Part shown: piece after piece, positions 26,746 through 36,845 of the stretch
Layout: each line of letters opens with the position of its first letter
Numbering within the stretch: position 1 is the first letter of the stretch
From: UBA6120 sp964639215
GTDB taxonomy: Bacteria; Bacillota_I; Bacilli_A; RFN20; CAG-826
Length of the DNA stretch: 64,000 nt
Reading direction: 5' to 3'
Assembly (NCBI GenBank): GCA_964639215.1
Contig: CAZXCV010000004.1
Coordinates: forward strand, 1-64,000
Made by a program: the position numbers and the translations under genes
Notes under the pieces: model-generated
The model's database searches: none
What the model saw: only the letters and a program-made list of their open reading frames with translations
What the model was told of the DNA's origin: nothing

Positions 26746-29049
26746 TTATTTAATAAAGACAACAGTCGCGCCAGCGCCACCTTCAGCCGCCTCTCCAAGG
26801 CGATAAGAGGCGATGAACGATTTACTATCTAAATAGTTAGTAACTGCTCGGCGTAATGCACCAGTACCGAGACCATGGATAATACGCACTCGCTTGATGT
26901 TAGCAGCTAGGGCACTATCAAGATATTGATCAAGGGCATCAAGCGCTTCATCAACGTGTAAACCGATTAAATTTAATTCTTGAGCGACACGCGTCTCATT
27001 CCGATTAATAAAGGCGACCTTCTTATCCTCTTTTGGAAGTGGCGGCGCGATCTTTTGAAGATTAGTGGTCATTACCTTAATTGTCTTTCCTTCTTCTGTC
27101 ACTAACGTTGTTTGTTTTTTACTAGTATCCGTGACACGACCGCTAATACCAAGGTTTTCATATAGTGCATAGTCACCAACTACTAACGTGACATCATCGA
27201 CCATATCAAATGATGGTTGGTCAATTGTCGTTTGCTCAAGTTCCCGTTTGATGTTGATGGCTTCGTGTAATTTTAAGCGGGGATTCGATAAAGCCGTAAT
27301 CGCAGCTTGTGCTTCTAATCGTGCATCTTTAATAATGCGGTCGCGTTCAAGGGCGAATTGTTCAGCTTGTTGTTTGCTAAGTGCATCAAATTTAGCTTGA
27401 TCAGCGAGCAATTTTTCAAGTTTCTTATTTATGTCACTTTCTTTTTCTTTTAAGGTCGCTGTTTTCTCTCGCTGTTCTTCAAGTTCGATTTGTAAATCGT
27501 CAATTAATTTTGATGTTGTTTGTCGCGTTGATCCAATCATCGTTTCAGCCACGCTAATAACTTCTTCTGCTAAGCCGTAGCGACGTGCCATTAGTAGCCC
27601 ATAACTGCGCCCAGGAATATCAAGGACCAACTCGTAAGTTGGTGTTAACTTCTTTTCATCAAACCGCATCGAGGCATTGCGCATTCCTGCTTCGCTATAA
27701 CCAAGTTGCTTCAGCATCGCAAAATGGCTGGAGACAATCACAAAAGCATTTGTTTTTGCAAAATAGCGAAGCAAAGCGACGGCCAGCGCCTCGCCTTCTT
27801 GCGGATCAGTGCCTGTTCCTAATTCATCAATCAAAATTAAATCATGGTCACTAACATCTTTGACCATTTGAGCGAGATTAGATATATGACCAGCGAATGT
27901 TGATAAGTTATCAAGTAAGCTTTGCGAATCACCGATATCCGCGAAGATATTGTTAAAATAGCTTAATTTCCCAGGTTTACTTGTTGGTAATGCTAATCCG
28001 CATTGATGCATATAAACGAGTAGACCAACCGTTTTCATGGCCACCGTCTTACCACCAGCGTTTGGACCAGTAATAATGACGATTCTTGCTTTGTGGTTAA
28101 GTTTAAACGTATTAGCGACCACTGTTTTCTGGTCAAGTAAGGGGTGGCGCGCTTCATCAAGGTCAATCATCCGTTCACTCACGATACTTGCGACATGACC
28201 ACTAATTGCTAAGCCATATTGTGCTTTCGCGGATATGAGATCAAGGTAACCAAGTTTTTCATTACCAGATATAATTGTTGCTTCATAGACAAGAATATCT
28301 TGTGTTAACACGAGCAAGATGCGATGAATTTCTTCCGTCTCTTTTTGTTCGAGCACATAGAGTTCATTGTTTAATGTCACGACCGCACTTGGTTCGATGA
28401 ACGTGGTATAGCCAGTATCCGACATCGCATGAATAATGCCCTCAACTTTGTTTTTTTCTTGACTGAGAACTGGTAAAACAAGGTGCCCATTACGAACAAC
28501 GGCCTGTTTATCTGATAACACCGATGCATAAGTCTCCGTCAACTTTTGGATTTGTTGACTTATTTTTTGTAATAGGCCACGCTTTTGATGTCGTAATTTA
28601 TTTAGTAAAGGGCTCGCGGTATCTTTAATCGTTAAGTCCGGAGCGATTATTTTACCGATTTGTTCTAAAAGCAAATCAAGCGTGGCTAGTTGATTAATAA
28701 TGCCATCTAAGTGTGGATAAGCCGCTTGTTTTCCTCTGAACGTGGTAATGACTTTGCTAATCGTCCGTAAATCTTCAGCGATATCATTAATTTCTTCGCT
28801 TGTTAAGGCTGCTCCCTTATGGGCTTTATCAAAATGAGGGTCAAGTAATTGACTGCTAGCGATTGGTAATGGACTATGCCGCGATACAAACGACATCATC
28901 TCATCGAGCAAAGTTAATTCTTTACTAAGCTGATCGTGGGGGAAAAAACTTAAAGCATCTAATCCGGCTAGACCGCGAACTGTACGGCCGTAAGCTCGGA
29001 TTCGTGTTTTAATTTCCGAGAATTCCAATAATATTTCAATTTGTTTCAT
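26746..29049 (-). CDS. mutS2: Endonuclease MutS2 (ribosome collision/recombination ATPase)
   Basis: MutS-family ATPase implicated in suppression of recombination and in rescue of collided ribosomes. Core and clamp helices (~1-290), an ABC-type ATPase with Walker A ITGPNAGGKT and Walker B LILIDELGTGTDPQEG, a coiled coil rich in K/E (~500-600), and a C-terminal SMR domain (LNLIGLHVDEALDALD, HGLGTGALR). The start is ATG 29049 (MKQIEILLEF); upstream in-frame residues are intergenic. About 767 aa. No SD is visible, and an extended -10 lies 9 nt upstream. Confidence 0.96.
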   Translation of the reverse strand: MKQIEILLEFSEIKTRIRAYGRTVRGLAGLDALSFFPHDQLSKELTLLDEMMSFVSRHSPLPIASSQLLDPHFDKAHKGAALTSEEINDIAEDLRTISKVITTFRGKQAAYPHLDGIINQLATLDLLLEQIGKIIAPDLTIKDTASPLLNKLRHQKRGLLQKISQQIQKLTETYASVLSDKQAVVRNGHLVLPVLSQEKNKVEGIIHAMSDTGYTTFIEPSAVVTLNNELYVLEQKETEEIHRILLVLTQDILVYEATIISGNEKLGYLDLISAKAQYGLAISGHVASIVSERMIDLDEARHPLLDQKTVVANTFKLNHKARIVIITGPNAGGKTVAMKTVGLLVYMHQCGLALPTSKPGKLSYFNNIFADIGDSQSLLDNLSTFAGHISNLAQMVKDVSDHDLILIDELGTGTDPQEGEALAVALLRYFAKTNAFVIVSSHFAMLKQLGYSEAGMRNASMRFDEKKLTPTYELVLDIPGRSYGLLMARRYGLAEEVISVAETMIGSTRQTTSKLIDDLQIELEEQREKTATLKEKESDINKKLEKLLADQAKFDALSKQQAEQFALERDRIIKDARLEAQAAITALSNPRLKLHEAINIKRELEQTTIDQPSFDMVDDVTLVVGDYALYENLGISGRVTDTSKKQTTLVTEEGKTIKVMTTNLQKIAPPLPKEDKKVAFINRNETRVAQELNLIGLHVDEALDALDQYLDSALAANIKRVRIIHGLGTGALRRAVTNYLDSKSFIASYRLGEAAEGGAGATVVFIK

Positions 29050-29058
29050 AACGTAATT

Positions 29059-29067
29059 ATCATACCA
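29059..29067 (-). promoter_or_regulatory. Extended -10 promoter close to the mutS2 start
   Basis: Minus strand TGGTATGAT (-10 TATGAT at 29059-29064), nine bases before ATG 29049. It predicts a 5' UTR of only a few bases and no SD. It lies in the 77-bp divergent gap with rnhC. Confidence 0.5.
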
Positions 29068-29126
29068 CTCATAATTTAGTCGTTCTATTAATAAGTAAGT
29101 GACATATGTTATTATCAAGGAGATTT

Positions 29127-30065
29127 ATGAAAGAAATCCAATTAGCCTCGGTACTCTTACCACTCAATAAAGTGGCGACCTTATTGTCTTTTTACGAACA
29201 TGAAGCAATAAGTAGCCCGAACGAATATGTCCAGTTTGCCGCTAAGCATGACGGAATCACAATTTTGCTATACCACAAGGAACATGCTGGTTTTCAAAAA
29301 GTCGTTTTCCAAGGACCAGAAGCGCTCAATGAAGCGAAACTTTGGGGTGAAGTCACCAAACTTTCAACCCTTGCTAAAAATAAAGAAGAAATTCCTGAAA
29401 CATGGTTTAATCTTGAAGCACAAATCGGGGCTGATGAAGTTGGAACTGGCGACTTTTTTGGTCCAATTGTCGTATGTGCCGCATATTTTGGTGATAAGCA
29501 ACGTGATTTGTTAAAACAAACGACAATCGGAGATAGTAAATTGCTAACTGACGATACCATTCGCAAGATTGTCCCCAGTTTATTAAAAAAAGTGCCTTAC
29601 TCACTTTTAATCGTGACAAATGAAAAATATAACACCCTAGTTAGTGAAGGATATAACATTAATAAAATCAAAGCCTGGCTTCACCAAACCGCATTGACAA
29701 ACATGGATAAAAAATACCGCGGCAAGGTTCCACTTTACCTCGATCAATTTTGCACTCCTTCATTATTCAAGAAATACACAGTTGGCCATTCTTCTGCTCC
29801 TTTATCAATCAATTTTGCCACCAAAGCTGAGCAAAAATATCCCAGCGTCGCCATTGCCTCAATGATTGCTCGTTATGCTTTACTTAATTACATGGATAAA
29901 CTTAATAAAAAGCATCGCCAAATATTCCCGCTTGGCGCTGGTGCTAAAGTCGATCAAGTTACCACTATGTTAGTCAATGAAAAAGGACTTGATTTTATTA
30001 AGCCCTTAGTTAAACAGAATTTTAAAAACTATCGAAAGTTAACGGAAATGACGCTACCGCTTTAG
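29127..30065 (+). CDS. rnhC: Ribonuclease HIII
   Basis: Degrades RNA in RNA-DNA hybrids. An N-terminal TBP-like substrate-binding domain (~1-85) precedes the RNase H fold with ADEVGTGDFFGP (~residues 105), GDSKLLTD and the C-terminal catalytic segment. The GTG sequence after DEV is the HIII version of the motif. The start is ATG 29127 behind SD AAGGAG; the longer frame from 29106 is rejected. About 312 aa. The last 12 bp overlap the convergent rluD gene. Confidence 0.95.
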   Translation: MKEIQLASVLLPLNKVATLLSFYEHEAISSPNEYVQFAAKHDGITILLYHKEHAGFQKVVFQGPEALNEAKLWGEVTKLSTLAKNKEEIPETWFNLEAQIGADEVGTGDFFGPIVVCAAYFGDKQRDLLKQTTIGDSKLLTDDTIRKIVPSLLKKVPYSLLIVTNEKYNTLVSEGYNINKIKAWLHQTALTNMDKKYRGKVPLYLDQFCTPSLFKKYTVGHSSAPLSINFATKAEQKYPSVAIASMIARYALLNYMDKLNKKHRQIFPLGAGAKVDQVTTMLVNEKGLDFIKPLVKQNFKNYRKLTEMTLPL

Positions 30066-30971
30066 TTGTTCCATCTGTTTAATCACGTCATTAAAATGAT
30101 CAGGAAGTGGCGTTTCAAACGTCATTCTTTTATTTGTGGTTGGGTGTGTTAATACTAGCTTTGTCGCATGAAGCAATTGTCCTTTTTGATAGAGCGGATC
30201 ACGACCTCCATATAAATTATCACCGACGATTGGATGCTTAATATAGCTTAAATGGACGCGTATTTGATGCGTCCGTCCTGTTTCTAACTGTAGTGATAAA
30301 AGAGTATGTTCGTGATATCGCTGCATGACTTTGAAATGCGTGATTGCGTTTTTTCCGTGGATGAGGTTGACCCCCATCTTCTGACGATTTCTGGTATCAC
30401 GACCAATCGGAGCATCAATCATCCCTTCACTCTCACTAATGACGCCTTTACAAAGCGCGAGATATTGGCGAAACATAGTATGATCAGCTAACTGCAGGGC
30501 TAAATGCCGATGGGCCTTATCATTACGGGCAACCACCAGTAATCCTGACGTATCTTTATCGATGCGATGGACAATGCCCGGGCGTTTAATGCCATTAATA
30601 CCGCTGAGGTGCGGATATCGGCTCAATAATCCATTGACGAGTGTGTCGCTTCCATGACCCGGGGCGGGATGTGTCACAACGCCACTTGGTTTATCAATGA
30701 CGATGATATCTTCATCTTCAAAAATAACGGTGAAAGGAACGTCTTGACGAGGATTGATGGCATCAATCGGAGCAGGCTCATCAATTTCAATCACATCACC
30801 TGTCAACACTTGATAAGCCGGTTTCGCAACTTTACCATTGACGGTTATATGCCCGGCTTTGATGAGTTGTTCAAACCGTGATCGCGACTGTTCGGGTTGC
30901 TGCGAAGATAAATATTTATCAAGCCGGAGTGCTTGGGAGAGTTCGGTGACGATTAACGTGCGTTTAGCCAT
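30054..30971 (-). CDS. Ribosomal large subunit pseudouridine synthase, RluD family
   Basis: RNA pseudouridine synthase. An N-terminal S4 domain (residues ~14-60, LDKYLSSQQPEQSRSRFEQLI) is followed by the catalytic domain with the aspartate motif HRIDKDTSGLLVVARND (~residues 134-150) and the family C-terminus (TGRTHQIRVHL, HPIVGDNLYGG). 305 aa. Overlaps lspA by 8 bp; same order lspA-rluD as ylyB in Bacillus. The exact 23S target is not deduced. Confidence 0.94.
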   Translation of the reverse strand: MAKRTLIVTELSQALRLDKYLSSQQPEQSRSRFEQLIKAGHITVNGKVAKPAYQVLTGDVIEIDEPAPIDAINPRQDVPFTVIFEDEDIIVIDKPSGVVTHPAPGHGSDTLVNGLLSRYPHLSGINGIKRPGIVHRIDKDTSGLLVVARNDKAHRHLALQLADHTMFRQYLALCKGVISESEGMIDAPIGRDTRNRQKMGVNLIHGKNAITHFKVMQRYHEHTLLSLQLETGRTHQIRVHLSYIKHPIVGDNLYGGRDPLYQKGQLLHATKLVLTHPTTNKRMTFETPLPDHFNDVIKQMEQLKR

Positions 30972-31455
30972 GTGTTACTTTTTTACGATGATCTTCAATC
31001 AGCATGATCACCAACAAGGCAATCGTTCCGACCACGAGGCTCATGTCGGCGACGTTAAAAACGGGAAAGGGATAACCAAATATATTAAAAGCGAGGAAAT
31101 CGATGACACCGTCAGGATAAAATGCGCGGTCGATGAAATTGCCCCATGTTCCTCCAATCATCAGCATTAGCGCTGCGGTGAACCACCGGTTAAGTTCTGC
31201 TTTTTTATACAAATAGAAACCAATCATTGCGACACCAGCGATAAATGATAAAATCGCCAGTAACCATGGGACATTTGAAAGCATCGACCAAGCCGCTCCC
31301 ATATTACGAACATATTTAAGACGGAAAAAACCGGGAATGACAACGATGTCGACATTATTTAAATAAGCCGCCCATTTAGTAATTTGATCAATAATAACGA
31401 TGAGAATCGCTAACCAAACAAATGACCAGAAAAACTTTTTAAAAAACACTTTCAT
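30964..31455 (-). CDS. lspA: Lipoprotein signal peptidase (signal peptidase II)
   Basis: Membrane aspartyl protease that removes lipoprotein signal peptides. Four hydrophobic segments over 163 aa. Catalytic aspartates lie in GNFIDR (~residues 104-109) and FNVADMSLVVG (~132-142). Located directly after ileS (the stop and start abut) as in Bacillus. Its presence implies that the cell makes diacylated surface lipoproteins. Confidence 0.96.
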   Translation of the reverse strand: MKVFFKKFFWSFVWLAILIVIIDQITKWAAYLNNVDIVVIPGFFRLKYVRNMGAAWSMLSNVPWLLAILSFIAGVAMIGFYLYKKAELNRWFTAALMLMIGGTWGNFIDRAFYPDGVIDFLAFNIFGYPFPVFNVADMSLVVGTIALLVIMLIEDHRKKVTHG

Positions 31456-34179
31456 TTATTTAATCGCTTCGTGGCAACGTGGACATACTTGCCCCTCTTC
31501 TAGCGTAATCAAATGATTATAATAATTCCAGCATCGTTCACATTTTTGTCCGTGATGATGTTTGACTACCACTTGTGTGGTATCTCCCTTTAGTACATCA
31601 ACTTCGCTCACAATAAAGTAACGAGCACGTTCAAGTGGATCAAGCGTTAGCAACAAATCATAAACTGGACCGCTTGGTAATGTTAACGATACACGCGCTT
31701 CTTGTGCTGAACCGATGATCGCTTGAGTACGCATCATTTCGAGTTCTTTTAACACGAAAGTCCGCACTTCAAGAAGTTCATCGTAAAGTCGTAGTTGGGT
31801 TTCATCTATCTCACTAACTAGTGGATAATCATTTAACTGCGCATATTTAAGTGTTTGATGTGGTAATTCACGATAGGCTTCTTCCATGGTAAATGGCAGT
31901 AATGGTGTCAGCATCACGATTAAATCTTTAAGAATACGATAATACGCCGTTTGCACTTGAAGTCGTCGTAATGACCTGACGTGTTCGCAATATAAAATAT
32001 CTTTGGTCATATCGAGATAAAATGATGACAAATCAACCGAAATAAAGTTTTGTAAATGCATCATTGCTCCGGCAAAATTATACGTATCCATCGCTTCTTT
32101 CACTCGTTTAACAAGTCGTTTAAATGCCTCAAGGAGCAAGTTATCGATCGCGGCCAAGTCTTCTTGATTATCATTGACTGGATCAAACTTACTTACCTCG
32201 CCATTTGAAAGATTACCAAGCATGAATTTAATCGTATTCCGAATTTTCCGATAACTTTCGGCATTACCTTTGAATATTTCTTCGCTGGCGCGGACATCGG
32301 CTTGATAATCAACCGTTGCCGCCCATAACCGTAAAATGTCAGCCCCGTACACTTGACACATTTTTAATGGATCAATGCCGTTACCTTTACTTTTTGACAT
32401 CTTCTCGCCTTTTCCATCGACGACGAAGCCATGGCTGACGATGTTTTCATATGGCGAATGGCCTCGCGTGGCAACACCGATGATGAGACTTGAATTAAAC
32501 CAACCACGATATTGATCTGATCCTTCAAGATATAAATCCGCTGGCCATTTTTGTCCCCGTTCAAGGAGTACGCCAATGCTCGAAGAACCGCTATCAAACC
32601 ACACATCCATGATGTCGGTTTCTTTATAGAAACCACCATTTGGTGAAGCAGTGTTTTGATAACCTGGTGGTAGAAGTTCATGTGCTTCTTTTTCAAACCA
32701 AATATTACTTCCATGTGTTTTGAATAACGTTTGAATATGGTCAAAAACGTCCTTTTCGATAATCGGTGTGCCATCTTCATTATAAATAATCGGAATCGGG
32801 ACGCCCCAAACACGTTGTCGTGAAATGCACCAATCACCGCGATCTTTAATCATGTTGTGAATGCGAAGTTTGCCCCAACTTGGTGTCCATGAGACTCGAT
32901 TTATTTCTTCAAGTAACTGGTCGCGAATCGGTTCAATTGAGCAGAACCATTGCGGTGTCGCCCGGTAGATGAGTGGTTTACCGGTCCGCCAGTCATGGGG
33001 ATAGCTATGCGTAAAGCGATGATGGGCAATCAAGGCACTGCGTTCCGTCAGCATCTTCAAAATTTTTTCGTTGGCAACTTCATAAAATAAACCCGCGAGT
33101 TCTTCACCAGCCTCACTTGTCATCATCCCACGGCCATCGACGGGACATAATGGCTCAAGATGATACAGCCGTCCAACGATGAAATCATCTTCGCCATGAC
33201 CTGGTGCCGTATGGACAAGACCAGTACCCGTATCACTCGTAACGTGCTCACCCAAAACCACGAATGATTCCCGTTCGATAAATGGATGGTGATAATACGT
33301 ATATTCCATTGTTCGCCCAGAAAATGTTTCTAAAAGTTCACATTTCACAAGCCCCAACTCTTTAATCAGCGTGTCTTTGAGTTCACAAAGAAATACCAGC
33401 ACTCCATGTTCAGTCGCATAGCGGCCATAGGTAAAATCAGGATGAGCTGAGATTGCTAAATTTCCTGGTAGTGTCCATGGTGTCGTTGTCCAAATAAGCA
33501 ACTGATCATCTACTTGAAGTTTCTCATAAGCTTTTGTTACTTTGAATGGTACATAGATCGCATCGGAAGTCACATCTTCATATTCAATTTCGGCTTCGGC
33601 CAGCGCGCTTTCAGAACTGGGTGACCAATACACTGGCTTTAAACCTTTGTAGATTAAGCCTTTTAAAGCCATCTCGGCGAATACGCCGATTTGTCGCGCT
33701 TCATAGTTTGAATCGAGGGTGACATATGGTTGATCAAAATCACCAACGATACCGAGTCGCCGAATTTGTTCTTTTTGTTTAGCGACTTGCTCGAGGGCAA
33801 ACACGCGACATGCTTCACGAAAACTAGTGATCGGCATACTCTTGCGATTCACGCCTTTTTTCGTGAGATAGTTTTCAATTGGAAGACCGTGCGTATCCCA
33901 CCCTAATGTGAATGGTGTATAAAAACCTTCAAGCGATTTATAGCGAATCACGATGTCTTTTAAAAAACGGTTAAGCATGTGGCCGACGTGCATATCTCCA
34001 TTTGCATATGGAGGTCCGTCATGCAGCTGAAATTCTTGTTTCCCGCGACGATGAAGGAGCATCGCTTCATAGTAATGATCATCTTGCCATGCTTTAACAA
34101 ACAGCGGTTCTTTCGTTGCTAAATTAGCGCGCATCTCAAAGTTTGTTTTCGGCATTAATAGTGTTTTCTTTATTTCCAT
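31456..34179 (-). CDS. ileS: Isoleucyl-tRNA synthetase
   Basis: Class I synthetase charging tRNA-Ile. HIGH-type motif DGPPYANGDMHVGHMLN (~residues 53-69), CP1 editing domain, KMSKS (KMSKSKGNG, about residue 600) and a C-terminal zinc site CERCWNY...CPRCHEAI. 907 aa, bacterial type. SD AAGGGAG precedes ATG 34179. Controlled by the T-box leader and cotranscribed with lspA and rluD. Confidence 0.99.
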   Translation of the reverse strand: MEIKKTLLMPKTNFEMRANLATKEPLFVKAWQDDHYYEAMLLHRRGKQEFQLHDGPPYANGDMHVGHMLNRFLKDIVIRYKSLEGFYTPFTLGWDTHGLPIENYLTKKGVNRKSMPITSFREACRVFALEQVAKQKEQIRRLGIVGDFDQPYVTLDSNYEARQIGVFAEMALKGLIYKGLKPVYWSPSSESALAEAEIEYEDVTSDAIYVPFKVTKAYEKLQVDDQLLIWTTTPWTLPGNLAISAHPDFTYGRYATEHGVLVFLCELKDTLIKELGLVKCELLETFSGRTMEYTYYHHPFIERESFVVLGEHVTSDTGTGLVHTAPGHGEDDFIVGRLYHLEPLCPVDGRGMMTSEAGEELAGLFYEVANEKILKMLTERSALIAHHRFTHSYPHDWRTGKPLIYRATPQWFCSIEPIRDQLLEEINRVSWTPSWGKLRIHNMIKDRGDWCISRQRVWGVPIPIIYNEDGTPIIEKDVFDHIQTLFKTHGSNIWFEKEAHELLPPGYQNTASPNGGFYKETDIMDVWFDSGSSSIGVLLERGQKWPADLYLEGSDQYRGWFNSSLIIGVATRGHSPYENIVSHGFVVDGKGEKMSKSKGNGIDPLKMCQVYGADILRLWAATVDYQADVRASEEIFKGNAESYRKIRNTIKFMLGNLSNGEVSKFDPVNDNQEDLAAIDNLLLEAFKRLVKRVKEAMDTYNFAGAMMHLQNFISVDLSSFYLDMTKDILYCEHVRSLRRLQVQTAYYRILKDLIVMLTPLLPFTMEEAYRELPHQTLKYAQLNDYPLVSEIDETQLRLYDELLEVRTFVLKELEMMRTQAIIGSAQEARVSLTLPSGPVYDLLLTLDPLERARYFIVSEVDVLKGDTTQVVVKHHHGQKCERCWNYYNHLITLEEGQVCPRCHEAIK

Positions 34180-34193
34180 TGTTACTCCCTTAA

Positions 34194-34412
34194 ATAAAAA
34201 GCGCCCCTAAGGACGCTATTTGCGTGGTACCACCTTAATTCGCAATTAATTGCGCACTTGACTCCGATAACGGTGGATGCCGTCGGGCTTACTAACGTTT
34301 CAGCTCCGCTCGGGAGACGGGATCTCATTCATGGTTGTTTAATGGTCTTGCACCGTTTACCATCTCGCTAGAAACAACTGATTTGAATGATGTGGCGTCA
34401 CCTTCGATTTCT
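34194..34412 (-). promoter_or_regulatory. T-box riboswitch (isoleucine) upstream of ileS
   Basis: Minus strand T-box core GGTGGTACCACGC (34222-34234) is followed by the terminator hairpin AGCGTCC-TTAG-GGGCGCT with a run of Ts (34193-34217). The stem I region contains GAGATGGTAAACGGTGCAAG. The likely specifier is ATC (34321-34323), an Ile codon. Confidence 0.92.
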
Positions 34413-34418
34413 AGGGGC

Positions 34419-34447
34419 ATTATGTCATAAATTGAAGCAATAGGCAA
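34419..34447 (-). promoter_or_regulatory. ileS T-box promoter
   Basis: Minus strand: -35 TTGCCT (34442-34447), 17-nt spacer, -10 CATAAT (34419-34424), just after the ftsZ stop at 34453. Confidence 0.7.
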
Positions 34448-34452
34448 GGGCG

Positions 34453-35586
34453 CTACTGTAAATGTTTATCAGATAAAAATTCTGGTAAGAGACTATTAGT
34501 CTCATCAATTCGATCTTGCTGATGTTCTTCATCTTCGTTTGGTTCGAGTAAATTGAGACTGCCTGACGATTCTTTGCTATTTGGTTTGAGAGCTTGATAG
34601 CTTGGTACTGCCGTATAATCGAATTCTTCGGCAAAATCACTGGCAATGACACTGACAAGAATTTGATCAGATAATTGTTCATTGATGGCGACACCGAATT
34701 TAATATCCAGATTGGTCCCGGCAATTTCAATGATGCGATCAACTGTCTCCTGGGCTTCGTATAAACTGACTTGCGGTCCACACGTTATCGCGACGATCGC
34801 TTTGCGAGCACCAGTCAGGCTTGATTCGAGGAGCGGACAACTGACGGCGGACTGAGCGGCATTGAGTGCCTTATTATCGCCTTGTCCCATCCCAAAGCCA
34901 ATTAAGCTAATGCCACTTGCTTTTAAGACATTGCGGACGTCGGCAAAATCAAGATTAATCACCGCTGGCATCAAGATAAGATCGGTCACTGTTTTGACAC
35001 TTTGCGATAAGACGTTATCAGCTTCGCGGAACGCTTGACCAATTGGGATACTTCCCGCTGTCATCATTAATTTGTCATTACTAACGATAATCATGCTATC
35101 GACAGCCTTTTTAAGTTCGGTTAAACCCGCAACACTGTTGGCAATCCGCTTCTTTCCTTCGAATGAAAACGGACGAGTGACGATGGCGACGGTTAAGCAA
35201 CCTTCTTCTTTCGCAATTCGGGCAATCACTGGCGATGCTCCAGTACCTGTGCCACCACCCATACCAGCGGCGATGAACACCATATTGGCACCTTTAACAA
35301 TCGTGCGAATGTCCTCAATGCTTTCTTCAGCTGCTTGGCGACCGACTTCGGGATTACCACCAGCACCGAGCCCATTGGTCGTTTTCGTTCCAAGAATCAA
35401 ACGTTTCCTGGCTTTACTTGTTGATAAAGCTTGTTTATCGGTATTGGCGACGTAAAATTCGATCGTGTCGATTTCATCGTCAATCATCCGATTAACGGCA
35501 TTATTACCGGCACCACCAACACCAATGACGACAATCCGAGCCGCGGCTTCAAACGTATCTAGTTCAAGATTATATTTTTCTTCCAT
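34453..35586 (-). CDS. ftsZ: Cell division protein FtsZ
   Basis: Tubulin-like GTPase that forms the division ring. The signature GMGGGTGTGASP is at ~residues 108-119; VIGVGGAGNNAVNRM near the N-terminus and the T7 loop region VINLDFADV are intact. 377 aa. The C-terminus ends PEFLSDKHLQ, close to the conserved peptide (xPxFLxxR) that binds FtsA. SD AGAGGT. It follows ftsA in a single run with mraZ and rsmH. Confidence 0.98.
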   Translation of the reverse strand: MEEKYNLELDTFEAAARIVVIGVGGAGNNAVNRMIDDEIDTIEFYVANTDKQALSTSKARKRLILGTKTTNGLGAGGNPEVGRQAAEESIEDIRTIVKGANMVFIAAGMGGGTGTGASPVIARIAKEEGCLTVAIVTRPFSFEGKKRIANSVAGLTELKKAVDSMIIVSNDKLMMTAGSIPIGQAFREADNVLSQSVKTVTDLILMPAVINLDFADVRNVLKASGISLIGFGMGQGDNKALNAAQSAVSCPLLESSLTGARKAIVAITCGPQVSLYEAQETVDRIIEIAGTNLDIKFGVAINEQLSDQILVSVIASDFAEEFDYTAVPSYQALKPNSKESSGSLNLLEPNEDEEHQQDRIDETNSLLPEFLSDKHLQ

Positions 35587-35597
35587 GATTGTTACCT

Positions 35598-36836
35598 CTA
35601 TAATTCATCTTCATATGCGCTATATGAAGGTTTCTTTTTAATATCTTTCACACGTTCTACGGACGTCACCGGGGCGACGGCTTCTTCATTTGTCGCGGTG
35701 TATTTACTGACGGTATAAATTGTTCCAAGCGCTGGACCAAAACTTGGTGAACGCGCGCCCATGACCATAAATTTCGGGAAAGTACATTGCTCACTAAGAC
35801 GATGATTCGTCAATAAATCAGCAAAGCCATGCAATTTGCGACTGCCACCGACAATGAGCCACGGTAAGTTCTTTATGTGCATCTCAGCGTGAACTTCTTC
35901 TTGAAGTACGTCAATGTAGCGATTTAATTCGGTGACCCAAGCATCAAAATATCGGACAATCACGCTGTTCAAATGACTTTGAGTCACTTTCATCTCACCA
36001 GCTTGTTCCTGGGCTTGATAGACGATACCATCATAGAAATCATCCCGCGAATCATATCCGAATTGTTCATGGAGACGTAATGCCTCATCAAATGTAATTC
36101 CAAGTTGCGTACTGATTTGATCGGTAAGATGACGACCACCCATATCAAAATGCGTCGCAACATACACGCGATGTCCCGCCACAAACGACAAACTGGTAAT
36201 CGCGGCACCAATGTCGATTAAAACATATTCTTCGGGTGTATCTTCTAAAAGTGATAGCATCTCCACACTCGCATGCACGTCGACAATAAAGCGGCGGATC
36301 TTGAGATCGACCTTCTTACACAAATCAAGGTAATCTTGATAGATGAGGCGATCGCCGAAATGTAGATTTGCAGTTAACGTGATATTATTCGATATTTCAC
36401 CAATTGGTGGCTTAGTATATTGAACTTGATTGTCAATTTCAAAAATTTCGGGAACAATGCCCAAAAGGGCATGATGTTCACCAATGGATTCTTTACGAAA
36501 AAGATTATGGAGATTCTTAATATCCATCAAGGCAATGATCCCTTGCTGTGAAATGATATTCGTCGTTTTCGTCGCTTCAAATATTTGTAATCCGTGTGGT
36601 GGCAAAGTGACGGCCACGCTACTTACGGGTTGATTGACACTTTTTTCCATTTGGGCAATTAGTTTTTTAATGACCTGGGCCGAAATATCTAAATTGACAA
36701 TGCGCCCATTTTCAAGTTGGTGAGGAACATTCATCGATAAGGCTTCAAGCACTAGTGGTTGCTCGTTTAAAACATAGCCGGCGACTAGTTTGGTCGACCC
36801 TGATCCAACATCAAGCGCAAATGTGATTTTTTCCAT
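35598..36836 (-). CDS. ftsA: Cell division protein FtsA
   Basis: Actin-like partner that normally anchors FtsZ to the membrane. Phosphate 1 motif FALDVGSGSTKLVAG, phosphate 2 VLIDIGAAITSL (~residues 206-217) and adenosine motif IVGGSRKLHG are visible. About 412 aa. The C-terminus (KDIKKKPSYSAYEDEL) is polar and acidic, without the amphipathic membrane-targeting helix usual in FtsA. The start is ATG 36836; a TTG one codon earlier is also in frame. Confidence 0.94.
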   Translation of the reverse strand: MEKITFALDVGSGSTKLVAGYVLNEQPLVLEALSMNVPHQLENGRIVNLDISAQVIKKLIAQMEKSVNQPVSSVAVTLPPHGLQIFEATKTTNIISQQGIIALMDIKNLHNLFRKESIGEHHALLGIVPEIFEIDNQVQYTKPPIGEISNNITLTANLHFGDRLIYQDYLDLCKKVDLKIRRFIVDVHASVEMLSLLEDTPEEYVLIDIGAAITSLSFVAGHRVYVATHFDMGGRHLTDQISTQLGITFDEALRLHEQFGYDSRDDFYDGIVYQAQEQAGEMKVTQSHLNSVIVRYFDAWVTELNRYIDVLQEEVHAEMHIKNLPWLIVGGSRKLHGFADLLTNHRLSEQCTFPKFMVMGARSPSFGPALGTIYTVSKYTATNEEAVAPVTSVERVKDIKKKPSYSAYEDEL

Positions 36837-36845
36837 CAAGTCTTA

